Below, in pieces: positions 6,244 to 7,054 of a stretch of 7,054 nucleotides of DNA (position 1 is the first letter of the stretch; each line of letters opens with the position of its first letter). The stretch lies in assembly GCA_033764095.1 (NCBI GenBank), contig JANRJF010000044.1, positions 1 to 7,054 on the forward strand, in the 5' to 3' direction. The notes below the pieces were generated by a model, which saw only the letters and a program-made list of their open reading frames with translations, made no database searches and was not told the DNA's origin. Made by a program: the position numbers and the translations under genes. Source of the stretch: JBDTMT01 sp033764095 (GTDB lineage: Bacteria > Desulfobacterota > Binatia > HRBIN30 > CADEER01).

Positions 6244-6374
6244 AGGCTGTTAGGCTGCGATTCTCAGGCTGTTAGGCTGCTAGGCTGTTAGGCTGTTAGG
6301 GGGCCGGACGGGTCGTACTCGAAAGGAATCTTTCCGACCCCCTAACAGCCTAACCGCGTAACAGCCTAACAGCC
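6244..6374. repeat. Inverted GGCTGTTA octamer array between convergent genes
   Basis: On the plus strand, GGCTGTTA-like octamers run from 6244 to 6298, with four consecutive units at 6267-6298. The same units run in reverse orientation at 6343-6374. The 37-bp arms 6267-6303 and 6338-6374 pair well; the differences fall in two of the four units (GGCTGCTA in the left arm, CGCGGTTA in the right). The inner part folds further through GAAAG/CTTTC (6321-6325, 6330-6334). The element fills almost all of the gap between the dehydrogenase stop and the regulator stop, so it probably acts as a two-way transcription end. It overlaps the first base of the regulator's TAG stop codon. Confidence 0.88.
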
Positions 6375-7054
6375 TATTCCCCCCGGCCACTCGGCTCGAA
6401 CCGATACCCGACGCCGCGCACGGTGAGGAAGTAGCGCGGCGCGTCGGGGTCGGGCTCGAACTTGGCGCGCAGGCGGCCGACGAAATTGTCGATGGTGCGC
6501 TGGGTGAGGTAGTCGGTGCGCCACACCTCGCTGAGCAGGATGTCGCGCGTCAGGGCGCGCTCCGGGTTGCGCAGGAAGTAGCCGAGCAGGGCGAACTCGC
6601 GCGCCGTCATCGGCACCAGCTTGCCGGCGCGGGTGGCCTGGTGGCGGTCGAGGTCGACGCGCACGTCGCCGAACTCGCGCACCGACTGGCCGGCGTCACG
6701 CAGGCGATGGCGGCGCAGCGCGGCGTTGATGCGGGCGCGCAGCTCGGCGAGGTTGAACGGCTTGGAGATGTAGTCGTCGGCGCCGAGCTGCAGGCCGAGC
6801 ACCTTGTCGCCCTCCTCGCCGCGCGCCGTCAGCACCAGCACCGGGATGTCGGCGTCGAGCTCGCGCAAGCGGCGCAGCACCTCCAGACCGTTCATGCCCG
6901 GCAGCATGATGTCGAGCACCACCAGGTCGGGATGCTCGCGCACCGCCAGCTCGAAGCCGGTCTCGCCGTCGCCGGCGGTCAGCACCTCGTACCCCTCCAG
7001 CGAGAGGTTGAGCTGCAGGCCGGCGACGATCGAGGCGTCGTCTTCGATGAGGAG
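6374..7054 (-). CDS. OmpR/PhoB-family response regulator, first few residues beyond the edge
   Basis: The frame is open from the right edge to TAG at 6376-6374, giving 226 residues starting LLIEDDASIV, so only a handful of N-terminal residues are missing. The receiver domain has the acidic pocket D5/D6, the phospho-acceptor D48 in VVLDIMLPGMNG, T76 (VLTARGEEGDKV) and K98 in ISKPFNLAEL. A winged-helix DNA-binding domain follows from about 127 to 218, with TAREFALLGYFLRNP (150-164), the recognition region RTIDNFVGRLRAKFE (186-200) and the wing PRYFLTVRGVGYRF. When phosphorylated by a partner sensor kinase it would bind promoter DNA as a dimer. The kinase is not in the window and may be further away or beyond the right edge. 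Its signal and targets cannot be told from sequence. Its stop codon borders the octamer repeat array. Confidence 0.95.
   Translation of the reverse strand, partial: LLIEDDASIVAGLQLNLSLEGYEVLTAGDGETGFELAVREHPDLVVLDIMLPGMNGLEVLRRLRELDADIPVLVLTARGEEGDKVLGLQLGADDYISKPFNLAELRARINAALRRHRLRDAGQSVREFGDVRVDLDRHQATRAGKLVPMTAREFALLGYFLRNPERALTRDILLSEVWRTDYLTQRTIDNFVGRLRAKFEPDPDAPRYFLTVRGVGYRFEPSGRGE

Noticed and set aside
6244..6374. CRISPR array
   Set aside because: The units are 8 bases with no spacers and occur in both orientations; no cas genes are present.
1..7054. tRNA, rRNA or riboswitch
   Set aside because: No tRNA-like cloverleaf, rRNA core sequence or recognisable riboswitch motif was found on either strand by eye.

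Overview
The window is very GC-rich, gene-dense bacterial DNA. It has five clear protein genes, one decayed gene fragment, and a set of palindromic repeat elements in the gaps (one lies inside a gene). HrpB, class III alcohol dehydrogenase, MddA and an OmpR-type regulator together point to a high-GC Gram-negative such as a proteobacterium, acidobacteriote or myxococcote. The sequence alone does not settle which. No plasmid, phage or transposase gene is visible, so this looks like chromosome.

Layout. Positions 2084 to 1 (minus): hrpB, an ATP-dependent DEAH-box-type helicase whose C-terminus lies beyond the left edge. Its frame contains a 133-bp element with 25-bp terminal inverted repeats (400-532), read through in frame. 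Positions 2085-2328: divergent spacer with a perfect 27-bp inverted repeat. Positions 2329-3594 (plus): an MBL-fold hydrolase with an alkylsulfatase-type dimerisation region but no C-terminal SCP2-like domain. Positions 3595-3826: convergent spacer with a long inverted repeat related to the first one, and a GC-rich hairpin. Positions 4588 to 3827 (minus): mddA, membrane methanethiol S-methyltransferase. Positions 4589-5131: a 543-bp gap holding a frameshifted remnant of a DUF4143-type ATPase (minus) and three small repeat or palindrome candidates. Positions 5132-6238 (plus): S-(hydroxymethyl)glutathione dehydrogenase. Positions 6239-6373: convergent spacer filled by an inverted array of GGCTGTTA octamers. 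Positions 7054 to 6374 (minus): an OmpR/PhoB-family response regulator whose first few residues lie beyond the right edge.

The genes are mostly single units facing alternate directions, so no operon is evident. The only metabolic link I can suggest is methanethiol/formaldehyde chemistry. MddA methylates methanethiol to dimethyl sulfide, and the divergent dehydrogenase removes formaldehyde, which is a product of methanethiol oxidation. A decayed gene lies between the two, so this link is tentative. The most distinctive part of the window is its repeats: several unrelated hairpin elements with the same build, arms made of short tandem units in opposite orientation around a short loop.
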